From positions 2,210,217 through 2,274,216 of the forward strand of contig OX639992.1 of the NCBI GenBank assembly GCA_951828515.1: a DNA stretch of 64,000 nucleotides, written 5' to 3'. This document shows positions 53,501 to 60,640 of the stretch, piece after piece (the first letter of the stretch is position 1; every line of letters begins with the position of its first letter). The notes below the pieces were generated by a model that saw only the letters and a program-made list of their open reading frames with translations, searched no databases and had not been told where the DNA came from. Source of the stretch: an uncultured Poribacteria bacterium. Lineage in GTDB: Bacteria; Poribacteria; WGA-4E; WGA-3G. Both the position numbers and the translations under genes were made by a program.

Positions 53501-54100
53501 CTCAACAGCAAGTTTAGTCGTCAAAATCGGATCCGTTTTCTCCCAAGGGACCAGGACGCGGAGCAAACTCGTATGGATTTCTGTCGGAAACAAAAGTAAA
53601 AGGATAGAACAACCGACAACGACCAAAGCTGCTATGCCCATATACTTACGGGTGCGACTGTGATCAATCGTCGTTTTGAAATTGATACCTTTTACCCGCT
53701 CACTGGTATCCTCAAGCAAGCGTTGGAGCATGTGCGCTTCAATCGGATCCGTCGATTCGCGGTTTCCGAACTCAATGGCACTCACCAGTCTATCTTCAAG
53801 GTTCGGATGGTTTCGTTCAACATTGAGGGCGACATCACGGAGCGTGAGCGACGCTCGGAGCGGTCGAACGAGATACTTATATAACAGGTAAACGATAACA
53901 CCTACACCGATAGCCAATAAAGCAACGCGCACAGCATCTGGGAGCGGCATCAACCAATCAACGACGGCTTCACCCACAAATAAAGCGATAATACCCGTCA
54001 GGACAATGGCAAATCCTGTCCAGAAGAGACTCCGTTTCCAGACACGCCGTGCGGCTAAAATCCTTGCTTGTAATTCTGCGTAACCTTCTCGTGTATTCAT
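50567..54100 (-). CDS. DUF4175-like membrane protein with long Gln-rich coiled coil
   Basis: A 1177-residue protein; the start at 54100 (MNTREGYAEL) has GGAGG upstream. Two membrane segments (about 22-45, 58-80) and one near 150-170 lie in the N-terminal part. A beta-rich extracytoplasmic region with Ig-like folds follows to about residue 560. The last 500 residues are a long coiled coil very rich in Q and E (MQQSGQGTQGQRLNQ type repeats). This matches DUF4175 proteins. Residues near 475-500 (EAISSQRSAVSNENLLPDG) come from CTGACCGCTGA repeat DNA inserted in frame. It may be a cell-envelope scaffold; function unknown. Confidence 0.85.
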   Translation of the reverse strand: MNTREGYAELQARILAARRVWKRSLFWTGFAIVLTGIIALFVGEAVVDWLMPLPDAVRVALLAIGVGVIVYLLYKYLVRPLRASLTLRDVALNVERNHPNLEDRLVSAIEFGNRESTDPIEAHMLQRLLEDTSERVKGINFKTTIDHSRTRKYMGIAALVVVGCSILLLLFPTEIHTSLLRVLVPWEKTDPILTTKLAVEPGNARILRGKSLPIHVTVTGKSAEKVVLTYRDVSAQQPSTSETKEDEQQSQTMIGMLQNPNDKRGFAYEIFNIDADMEYYVVANEATSERYTVEVFEMPKVTEISVAYTYPDYTDLKPVVQTGTGDIHAVVGTQAEIRLTTNKAIQTATFSHQADVVGDLQVSTVEKSHTTSEPVSSEMVISGGNTLTTTIDVVENGSYAIQLLCIDGFNNEIPIEYTIRAIPDAVPEVVIKEPGRDVKATKLDEVEIIAEATDDYGVAELKLMYRIGSDALQELVMESSKEAISSQRSAVSNENLLPDGFRNPKSESQYADGTYTFYLEEFDVEAGDVISYYAHAIDNNIRTGPGEANSDIYFIEIRPFNENFHEGEGEGEPGQAEPNPLSDVISSQKEIIRETWNHISAKVVTVTDKYQAAVRKTGEKQTELKDKTQRVVDEFSAAMQMQSGVSPEILMNLEDAIDRMGEASDSLNAVRPDEAIPPEQEALELLIKVSLEIPKVLMQMRDSNPQLAEELELEMEELQSELENQQNELDTEMQEQTQEMLDQARQMLGEQQQLSEQSQQLGRENQPSPSEMQQNSQQQGQLSQQAQQMAQQLDAMQQSGQGTQGQRLNQAGQAMQQAGEQMEEAAQGMQQEEPQLSAAKGQKAEERLGEAIEQLEKVAAEYTDAALDRASQQLQQLTEAQSDVQQQTQELRGRSQQSEMRPEDLQRASELANQQRELQRNLESLERTLRNVQEQLTPDNPEAAQNVGDATRRLAEEQTTGDMATAQRALQWRSFRAADQNQQEVLDTLEQTQGDLQQAQANMANTEEEQLEAALEQLQQARERMEDIQRELQAMEGQEQTEEQQRRREQLAQQQQQVQEQMRRAQEVRQRQSGNQPGNPDEPTNQEGSRVGGRESDTEIDRLWLGMLDTMDYRPGNRSNPFPNYEFVIRDLGELETALEERLNTLQEKKRLAQVTKEDVPPEYRRLVDDYYESLSQ
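52612..52665. repeat. CTGACCGCTGA repeat inside the DUF4175-like gene
   Basis: Contains TTGCTGACCGCTGA, identical to intergenic 35653-35666, and the AAGAGG...CGTT flank of other tracts. Reads through in frame. Confidence 0.75.
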
Positions 54101-54167
54101 CACTTTCCTCCACCTATATCATCCACGCCCCATAAGATTCTATCGATTCTCCGTCATCCACATATTC

Positions 54168-54854
54168 CTAAGAAGAAGAACCAACTTGGAATAAAGTATC
54201 AACGCCGACTCTTAATAGCCAAATGATTACTGCCGTAAGACATGCCTTTGTTTTACTGACCTCCGCGAGCGCAGCAACCGCCACAGTTAAAACAAAGATA
54301 TTCCACATACCCAAAATATCTATATAACTCAAAAAAAACAGAAGGTACTGATTTTCGACGGACATCACCAACATGTGGATCCCGGGAATAATTCTCATAT
54401 CAACAACTGTCTCGATATCCTCAACGCTCCTAAAAACTGGAAGGAATGCGATATTGATAAAAAATATCAATGGATTAATCAAGATCGTATGCCACCAAGC
54501 CGCGAAGATATGTTTAAATTTGAGTGCCTCATTTACCTTGAAAACTCGCGATACCAGGGTGAGTACAATACTGAACACAACAGCACAAAGAACTCCAAGA
54601 ATAACCCCACCCACCGCAACAAAGACCATAGAAGCCGCTTTGGTAGATCCAAACAACTCAATATCGGCTAAACTATCTGCATACTGTGGGTTAATGAACT
54701 TCTGCGTAAACGGGAAAACGATCCATGCCAATACCACGACAAGGAAGCAGAAGACACCGAACGCAACTCCCCATTTTGGCTTGGATTTCAGCCGCGTAAA
54801 TGTAGCCTTCGGGTTTGCAATGAGATCAATGAGATTCTGCCAACTCTCTTTCAT
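54168..54854 (-). CDS. Yip1-domain membrane protein
   Basis: A 228-residue protein with five helices. The start E-S-W-Q-N-L-I-D-L-I-x-N-P-K-A-T-F-x-R-L-K and five hydrophobic segments fit the Yip1 family. It is about 40% similar by eye to the next gene, a tandem duplicate 11 bp away. The role in bacteria is unknown; membrane organisation is likely. Confidence 0.8.
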   Translation of the reverse strand: MKESWQNLIDLIANPKATFTRLKSKPKWGVAFGVFCFLVVVLAWIVFPFTQKFINPQYADSLADIELFGSTKAASMVFVAVGGVILGVLCAVVFSIVLTLVSRVFKVNEALKFKHIFAAWWHTILINPLIFFINIAFLPVFRSVEDIETVVDMRIIPGIHMLVMSVENQYLLFFLSYIDILGMWNIFVLTVAVAALAEVSKTKACLTAVIIWLLRVGVDTLFQVGSSS

Positions 54855-54865
54855 AATTCCGATGC

Positions 54866-55558
54866 TCAGGTGGCAAATACGACCTCAGGCAGAATACCGA
54901 TTCCCCACAGAACTACTGCAGCAACACGGGCTTTGTTTTTTTCTATACCGGCAAGTACAGCGATTGCTATTGCCATCACCGCGATCAACCATAAATTCAA
55001 GGGGTTAATGTGACTGAGCAACATTGCTAACTTAGGGTTCGCGCCGCCTCCCAACAGTAAATGTAATCCGGGAATCATTTTTAGGTCTACCGCGCTCTTG
55101 ACCCCTTCTATGTCCTTAAAAACAAGTAGAAGCGCAGCGTTCACCAACTGCATAAGACAACCAATCAGCGAAAGATGAACAACAGCGGCGTAGATATGCT
55201 TAAATTCTAACGAACTATCTTTGAAAAGAAATCGAGCTGCTAACTTGAGGAAGGCACTGATAATGACAAATATCAGAAGCGCAAAGACTGGTCCGATGAA
55301 GATACCAATACTCTTGAAAATCTGACCGATATTGTTCGCAGCGTCAAGTTGTTCTGGTTGCAAACCTCTTTTCGTGAGTTGGACAGCGGTCAATGCGTCG
55401 GTGTACGGAAGAAGAGCCCACCCAATGAGAACAGAAAACAGATAAAAGACTATAAGTGCGATGCCAAATCTCGGTTGTGATTTGAGACGAGAAAACGTGG
55501 CACTCGGTTCAGCGATGAGGTCCCCTATGTTTTGCAAACTCTCCTTCATCATTTTCAC
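54866..55558 (-). CDS. Yip1-domain membrane protein, paralog
   Basis: A 230-residue protein with the same E-S-L-Q-N-I-G-D-L-I-x-x-P-x-A-T-F-S-R-L-K start and five helices. Both M-R/K-I-I-P-G-x-H-x-L segments near residue 165 match between the paralogs. A GTG (55558) or ATG (55552) could be the start. It is the upstream member of the pair and follows the selenocysteine thioredoxin gene in the same direction. Confidence 0.8.
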   Translation of the reverse strand: MKMMKESLQNIGDLIAEPSATFSRLKSQPRFGIALIVFYLFSVLIGWALLPYTDALTAVQLTKRGLQPEQLDAANNIGQIFKSIGIFIGPVFALLIFVIISAFLKLAARFLFKDSSLEFKHIYAAVVHLSLIGCLMQLVNAALLLVFKDIEGVKSAVDLKMIPGLHLLLGGGANPKLAMLLSHINPLNLWLIAVMAIAIAVLAGIEKNKARVAAVVLWGIGILPEVVFAT

Positions 55559-55620
55559 CTACAGATTAGACAAGACTTTTCTGAAATAGTTCTTAAAGAT
55601 GTGTTGAATTAGTATAAACA

Positions 55621-56763
55621 CTAATCAGGAGTTTGTTCGGACGGTTCACTTTTTTCTGCCTCTAACTGTGTCTTCTGCCAACCGTAATCGACATCGCCGT
55701 CATAAAATTTGTCCGGATGCTCCACCGCCCAAATTTGTTTATGGATAATCCAGTTTTGGGGGTCTAATGCCAAAGCCTTCCGCCATTCTGCCATCGCTTC
55801 CTCCTCTTTACCAACCCCTAACAAGACCAGACCAAGTTGGAAACGCGCTGTAGCTTCAGTAGTAGTTTGTGCATCCAGTGCATCTAAGGGTTTCACATCA
55901 CGAAGCAATTTCACATTATAATCGGGATCCGACACCCACTTTTCAAGCATCGCGAGGGTTTCTTGATTCGCAACATTGATGTTGAAAGGTCCTTTTACTA
56001 ACCGTCCTGCCTCATCAATCATAATACCATAGGGAATAGCTTTAAGGTCATAGCGAGCGCCGAATGTATTCTGTGAATCAACGAGCGTGACAAAATCGGC
56101 GTTTGCCGTATCATGCCAAGGACGCACGACGGATACACCTTGTGCATCGAGTGCAATGGAGACAAAGTTTAACTTTTCTCGGTGTTTGGCATAAAACTTC
56201 TGCCAGCCTGGCAGTTGTTCACGACATCCTCACCACGAACCCCAAACATAGAGGAGTGTCTTTTTCCCTCTGAAATCTCGTAAGTTTCTTGGTGTTCCTT
56301 CAAGGTCGGGAAGCGTGAATTCGGGTGCAAGGTGCATGGGTTGAAAAACCTCTAACCGGTTTGCCGAGACTTCATAGATTTCAAAGCCGAAGGGTTCCGT
56401 AACTCGCGCCGGTTGGACATAAGTTACGCCATCCATATCAACAACACCCGTATCTTGGAATTCGAGAGGCACACATAGTTCTGATGTCACATCACCACAG
56501 AGAACCGCCATCTTCTCACCTTCCGGGTACTCCACTTTTAAGCCGAGCTGTTTGGCGAAAGGTTCCAAAGGCACGAACCATTTACCATCTTCAAGAATAG
56601 GAGAGGCAGTGAATGTGACGCGTCGGGCATCTATGGTAATTTGTAAATCCTCTTTATTCATATTCCGCTCCTCGGTCACCCCTACTCGTAAACCTACTGC
56701 ACAGAACAGACCTACTGCCAACATTATACCCCCCAGACTGCGCATTGATATTGCGAGAATCAT
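55621..56763 (-). CDS. Exported thioredoxin-like protein with in-frame UGA (selenocysteine) in the active site
   Basis: The frame runs from the ATG at 56763 to TAG-type stop at 55621, broken only by TGA at 56232-56230 (residue 178). Read through, it is 380 residues: a signal/anchor helix (about 8-27), a copper-amine-oxidase-N-like stalk (about 40-135), a redoxin/TlpA-like domain from FTLPDLEGTPRNLRDFRGKK (about 148) and TPR-like helices at the end. The active site reads Y-V-W-G-S-W-U-G-C-R-E-Q-L-P, i.e. U-x-C. Frame, length and the domain (PYGIMIDEAGRLV) continue normally after the UGA. CTGCCA-GGC-TGGCAG, 15 nt after the UGA, is a good SECIS candidate. It overlaps the cytochrome c gene by 4 nt, so it is co-translated. 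Confidence 0.85.
56200..56214 (-). promoter_or_regulatory. Candidate bacterial SECIS hairpin 3
   Basis: Minus-strand CTGCCA-GGC-TGGCAG: 6 bp perfect stem, loop beginning GG, starting 15 nt after the UGA at 56230. G in the first loop bases fits the known bacterial SECIS pattern. Confidence 0.7.
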
Positions 56764-57128
56764 TGTGTCGTTTTCTCCCTGTGTTCCGAATCGTAGATCA
56801 GAAATTTAATGATCTTTTCCGCAGTTTTTGGAGTGAGCCCTGACCCCGGTTTCCGCATCATCTTATAGACATATTCCCGCCATTCCTCTGCGGTAAAAGT
56901 AGAATTAATTGGGCGTGCGACGGTATGACATCGGCTACATTTACGGGTAAAAAGCTCGTAAGTCTCCTGCATTTCAGGTGAATAGGTGGTAACATCAATA
57001 AAGTTGGGACCCTTATCCGCCGGATAGGTTTTAGGTGCCGCACGCGGGGCGCGTAAGGCGTAAATCATCCCAATCCCAACGAGGAGGATAACACCCAAGA
57101 CAGTAATCCAAACTATAGGTTGTTTCAT
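56760..57128 (-). CDS. Membrane-anchored monoheme cytochrome c
   Basis: A 122-residue protein: one N-terminal helix (VWITVLGVILLVGIGMIYAL), then one heme site CSRCH (about residue 65) and a likely Met ligand in KMMRKPGSGLTP (about 90). It faces the periplasm. Its stop overlaps the start of the selenocysteine thioredoxin-like gene (ATGA), so it may pass electrons to or from that protein. Confidence 0.85.
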   Translation of the reverse strand: MKQPIVWITVLGVILLVGIGMIYALRAPRAAPKTYPADKGPNFIDVTTYSPEMQETYELFTRKCSRCHTVARPINSTFTAEEWREYVYKMMRKPGSGLTPKTAEKIIKFLIYDSEHREKTTQ

Positions 57129-57156
57129 CTGTTAGTGAACTTATATCCCCGAAACA

Positions 57157-57534
57157 TCACCTGAGTGAGTGCAGCGCGTTAATGCTTACATCACCGTCGT
57201 TTATAACATCCAATATCACGCGACTTCCATAAAGCAAAGACATTCCAATTAATGGTCCAGCGTCTGATTCTAACGCAGTCACCTCGCGTTCTTCACCATC
57301 CCACAATACCTTCGCAAAATAAATATCAAAGTCCACTTCATTCCCATCACCGAGGAAAGCTGGCTGGTTGCCAATGCGTTGGAGTGTGAGGCGGCTTATC
57401 AAATCACTTGGTAGTACCAAAAATCCATAGAAGCCAGTATCAATGATAGCCTCAATTTTCTCTCGCTGGTCTGATCCGACAACTTCCATTTCAATGACAG
57501 CATCTAGATTGCCTGTAACTTTTCCGGTCATCAT
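57157..57534 (-). CDS. Clan AA aspartic protease-like protein
   Basis: A 125-residue retropepsin-like protein. The catalytic IDTGFYGFLVLP is near residue 30, and D-A-G-P-L-I-G-M-S-L-L near 90 is the second motif. Such proteins are often paired with a small partner; here the 94-codon gene upstream overlaps it by 4 nt (ATGA). Dimers may be active. The substrate is unknown. Confidence 0.88.
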   Translation of the reverse strand: MMTGKVTGNLDAVIEMEVVGSDQREKIEAIIDTGFYGFLVLPSDLISRLTLQRIGNQPAFLGDGNEVDFDIYFAKVLWDGEEREVTALESDAGPLIGMSLLYGSRVILDVINDGDVSINALHSLR

Positions 57535-57800
57535 GACGTGTTCGCCTTAAAGTTAAAACCGATTCCATAGACTGGCCCAACCCCGATTCGTAAACTGTAA
57601 ATGATCGACTCAGGACGCTTGGCAAGCAGATACTTTATGGCTTTCAAATCATTATCGCCAATTTCATAGTCGCCTGTTTGAATGTCAATGGCCACAATCT
57701 TTCCTTTGTGTTGTGGTTCAACTTTGTGCCGAACTTGCTGCGAATAAATCTCTTTCCCGCGTGCAGCGATAGTTCCAGGCGGATAATCCGAATATGGCAT
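57531..57800 (-). CDS. Small protein paired with the aspartic protease
   Basis: About 89 residues from the ATG at 57800 (MPYSDYPPGTIAARGKEIY; GAGGAG 8 nt upstream). V-A-I-D-I-Q-T-G-D-Y-E-I-G-D-N-D and L-L-x-x-R-P-E-S-I-I-Y-x-L-R-I-G are visible. I do not know a named family. The ATGA overlap with the protease gene suggests that the two act together, perhaps in a toxin/antitoxin-like or adaptor manner. Confidence 0.75.
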   Translation of the reverse strand: MPYSDYPPGTIAARGKEIYSQQVRHKVEPQHKGKIVAIDIQTGDYEIGDNDLKAIKYLLAKRPESIIYSLRIGVGPVYGIGFNFKANTS

Positions 57801-57815
57801 AACAGTTCTCCTCAA

Positions 57816-59663
57816 TTAGAGTTTCAACGCTTTCGCCTTCTGTACGATAGCGTCCGCACTAATGCCGTGATGTTCCAAAAGCTCCTCCGGTTTCCCGGAC
57901 CTCGGCACTCCTGTAACGGCAAGTTTGTGGACACAGACCCCTTTCGTCGCCACAGCCTCAAGGACAGCATCACCGAGACCCCCTTCAGGATAATGGTCTT
58001 CAACGGTGATGAGGGTGTTGTTCGTCTCAGATGCCGCCTTTTGTAGTGCTTCCTTATCAATCGGTTTGACGGAATACAAATCAATGATACGTATAGCAAT
58101 CCCTTCTTCAGCAAGTATTTCGTGTGCTTTCAACGCTTCGTGAAGGGCAACACCCGCGGCAACAACGGTCACTTTATCTTCGCCACTTTCCCGAATAACT
58201 TTACATCCACCGATTGGGAAACTCTCATCAGCATCGTAGAGAATAGCGGTTTTTGGACGCGACGTGCGGAGGTAAACAATACCTTCATAAGCCGCGGCTT
58301 CCGCGACGAGCCGTTCAGCGGCGACTACATCGCTTGGATACAGCACGACTGCTCCCGGAATCGCACGGAACATCGCGATGTCCTCTAAACCCATCTGCGA
58401 GGGACCGTCTTCGCCAATTGAGACCCCACAGTGTGAGCCGGCATATTTAATATTCGCTTGTGAGATCGCAGACATCCGAATCTGATCATAGGCACGCGAT
58501 AAAAATGCCGCAAACGTCGAGACAAACGGAATCTTCCCACGTTTTGCCAAACCGATGCCAGCACCGACCAGATTTTGTTCCGCGATGAACATCTCGAAAT
58601 AGCGGTCCGGATGGAGTGTCATAAATTCCTCGGCATAAGTAGAATTTTTGGTATCCCCGTCCAAAGCGACAACATTGGGATTCGCGCTACCGAGTTTCGC
58701 AAGACCTGCACCGTAGCCACTACGCGTTGCGATTTCTTCGTCCGCCGGATAGTCAGGAGGTTCACATTCGACCACGACGGGACGATCAGCACTCCCATTT
58801 ACAGGATTAGGAACTTCAATCTGAACGGAAATATCTGACTGTAGCGGTCCAAGTTCAGCTAAAGCCTTATCAAGTTCCTCACCTTCGGCAAGTGCCTTTC
58901 CGTGCCAGTTATCGGCGTTCTCAAGAAACGAAATCCCTTTTCCCTTAAAAGTTTTAGCGACTATCATCGTCGGTTTCTCGCTCGAAGCCTGAGCTTGCTC
59001 AAGGGCAGGAAGGATTTCATCAAAATCGTGTCCATCAATACCGATGGCTTGCCAACCAAACGCCTCAAAACGCTGACAATACGTATCAACATCGAAGGCA
59101 TACATCGTTCGCTGACTTTGTCCAAGCGCGTTGACATCCACGATCCCGATCAAATTATTAAGCTTGTAGTGTGACGCCAAAGCAGCCGCTTCCCAGACCC
59201 CACCTTCGGCAGTCTCGCCATCGCCAAGGAGGACATAAACACGGTAGTCAGAGTCGTCTAAGTATTTACCGTTGAGAGCCATGCCGAGTCCAAGCGATAA
59301 GCCTTGCCCAAGTGAGCCTGTTGCGACCTCTGTCCATTCAAATCGAGGGGTCGGATGTCCCTCCAAGATACTGTCAATTTGCCGCAGGGTGCGTAATTTC
59401 TCGATTGGGATAATACCTGCTTCCGCATAAGCAGCGTAAAGTAGTGGTGCTGCATGCCCCTTGGACAAAATGAATCTATCGTTATTCGGGTTCTGAGCAT
59501 CGGTCGTATCATAACGCATCGCGTGAAAAAAGAGTGCTGAGACAATATCCGCGGCTGAGAGACACGTGGTTGGATGCCCAGAACCTGCCTCCGATGTGGA
59601 GATAACCGAATGAATGCGTAAGTTCGTCGCTTTCTGTTTGAGAAAATCTTTTAAGGTTTCCAC
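57816..59663 (-). CDS. tkt: Transketolase (both halves in one chain)
   Basis: A 615-residue ThDP enzyme with a GTG start; AAAGGATT lies upstream. GSGHPTTCLS near residue 28 and L-S-K-G-H-A-A-P near 66 hold active-site His residues; LLGDGETAEGGVWEAA near 143 with V-D-V-N is the ThDP site. The C-terminal pyrimidine and transketolase-C parts (HCGVSIGEDGPSQMGLEDIA) are complete. It transfers two-carbon units in the pentose phosphate pathway. The short length fits the DXS-like fused form of the archaeal two-subunit type. Confidence 0.95.
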   Translation of the reverse strand: METLKDFLKQKATNLRIHSVISTSEAGSGHPTTCLSAADIVSALFFHAMRYDTTDAQNPNNDRFILSKGHAAPLLYAAYAEAGIIPIEKLRTLRQIDSILEGHPTPRFEWTEVATGSLGQGLSLGLGMALNGKYLDDSDYRVYVLLGDGETAEGGVWEAAALASHYKLNNLIGIVDVNALGQSQRTMYAFDVDTYCQRFEAFGWQAIGIDGHDFDEILPALEQAQASSEKPTMIVAKTFKGKGISFLENADNWHGKALAEGEELDKALAELGPLQSDISVQIEVPNPVNGSADRPVVVECEPPDYPADEEIATRSGYGAGLAKLGSANPNVVALDGDTKNSTYAEEFMTLHPDRYFEMFIAEQNLVGAGIGLAKRGKIPFVSTFAAFLSRAYDQIRMSAISQANIKYAGSHCGVSIGEDGPSQMGLEDIAMFRAIPGAVVLYPSDVVAAERLVAEAAAYEGIVYLRTSRPKTAILYDADESFPIGGCKVIRESGEDKVTVVAAGVALHEALKAHEILAEEGIAIRIIDLYSVKPIDKEALQKAASETNNTLITVEDHYPEGGLGDAVLEAVATKGVCVHKLAVTGVPRSGKPEELLEHHGISADAIVQKAKALKL

Positions 59664-59762
59664 AAATTTTGTTAATCCTTTTTTTTATCGCTATCGGCAG
59701 TCAGCCATCAGCCATGAGTAAAGAGAGCATTGTAGCGATTACAAACTGCTTCGCATTGTCTC

Positions 59763-59788
59763 GCGGGTTTCCTGTAGAGGAAACCCGC
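59763..59788. repeat. Hairpin repeat GCGGGTTTCC-TGTAGA-GGAAACCCGC
   Basis: 10-bp perfect stem between the transketolase and TPR genes; a CTGACCGCTGACTGCC tract follows at 59813-59849. The gap 59664-59848 holds no gene. Confidence 0.65.
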
Positions 59789-59848
59789 ACAGAACAATTG
59801 CCACAACACACGACTGACCGCTGACTGCCGATGGCTGACTGCTGATTG

Positions 59849-60589
59849 CTATTCTGGGTTCAACTGAGCCGTTCTCCGCTGTGCGGCTAACGAAAGGTAA
59901 TGTTCCTGATAATTCTGGATAAGACTCTCAAAAGTTACAATGGCTTGCGAAATGTCTTGCATTTTGACGTACGCTTCTGCCTGCCAGTACATCGCCTTGG
60001 CTACAACCGAATTGGAATCTGGCACATCTCCGCCCGTATGCTGGGTTTCGTTTTCTATAGCCTCTCCAAATTTTTCGATTGCGCGTTGATAATTTTTCTC
60101 TTCATAGTAGGCTTTCACAGCATCTGCATAAGCGAGATTGCCTTGCTCCTGTGGTCGGAAAAACGCAACATCCAACGAAGGTAATTCCAACGGGGGAACG
60201 ACGACTTCTAAATCTTCTTCGTCTGGCAACGCATCTATCGCTTCAGCAAGTCGTTGCTCGTATGTCTCAGTGTCATCGTTGTCTGACTCTTCGGGACTAT
60301 CTTCCTTTTCATCGCCGCGCGCCTCTACCACTTTTTCATCGTCGTGCTCTTCTACTGCCTCTGCCTCTTCATCCTCTTCATCTTCTTCATCTTCTTCATC
60401 TTCCTCAACTACTGCAGCTTCACGAAATGCCTGAGAGAGTGCAGTAGCAGGATCCCCTAACTCCTCTTCGTCATCTTCCAAATCAATGTCATCGGCATCC
60501 TCTTTATTGAGAAGTGAATCTTGTGGTTCATCATCAAAATCGCCTGTTTCGTCAAAATCGTCTGTTTCGTCGTAGCTAAATGATGTCAT
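59849..60589 (-). CDS. Acidic protein with C-terminal TPR repeats
   Basis: About 246 residues. The start at 60589 (MTSFSYDETDDFDE) has GGAGGG upstream. The first 130 residues are strikingly acidic (E-E-D-E-E-D-E-E-D blocks), encoded by CTTCTTCATC-like tandem codons. The C-terminal 110 residues hold TPR-like helices (NLAYADAVKAYYEEKNYQRA, AIVTFESLIQNYQEHY), as in YbgF/TolA-binding proteins. It may be a protein-binding adaptor. The TnpB element's end lies about 50 bp upstream. Confidence 0.75.
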   Translation of the reverse strand: MTSFSYDETDDFDETGDFDDEPQDSLLNKEDADDIDLEDDEEELGDPATALSQAFREAAVVEEDEEDEEDEEDEEAEAVEEHDDEKVVEARGDEKEDSPEESDNDDTETYEQRLAEAIDALPDEEDLEVVVPPLELPSLDVAFFRPQEQGNLAYADAVKAYYEEKNYQRAIEKFGEAIENETQHTGGDVPDSNSVVAKAMYWQAEAYVKMQDISQAIVTFESLIQNYQEHYLSLAAQRRTAQLNPE

Positions 60590-60640
60590 TTTTCCCTCCA
60601 TGTTTCTATTTTTTTATGAATATACTTCGCAGTGATACCA

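Noticed and set aside
28117-56763. Genome-wide recoding of UGA (as Trp or Gly)
   Set aside because: Other genes end properly at TGA, e.g. the DUF3311 and cytochrome c genes with ATGA overlaps, and TGG and GGN codons are used normally. Only three TGA codons lie inside frames, all at catalytic sites.
60138-60434. Ser-rich plus-strand frame
   Set aside because: Antisense of the acidic Glu/Asp tract.
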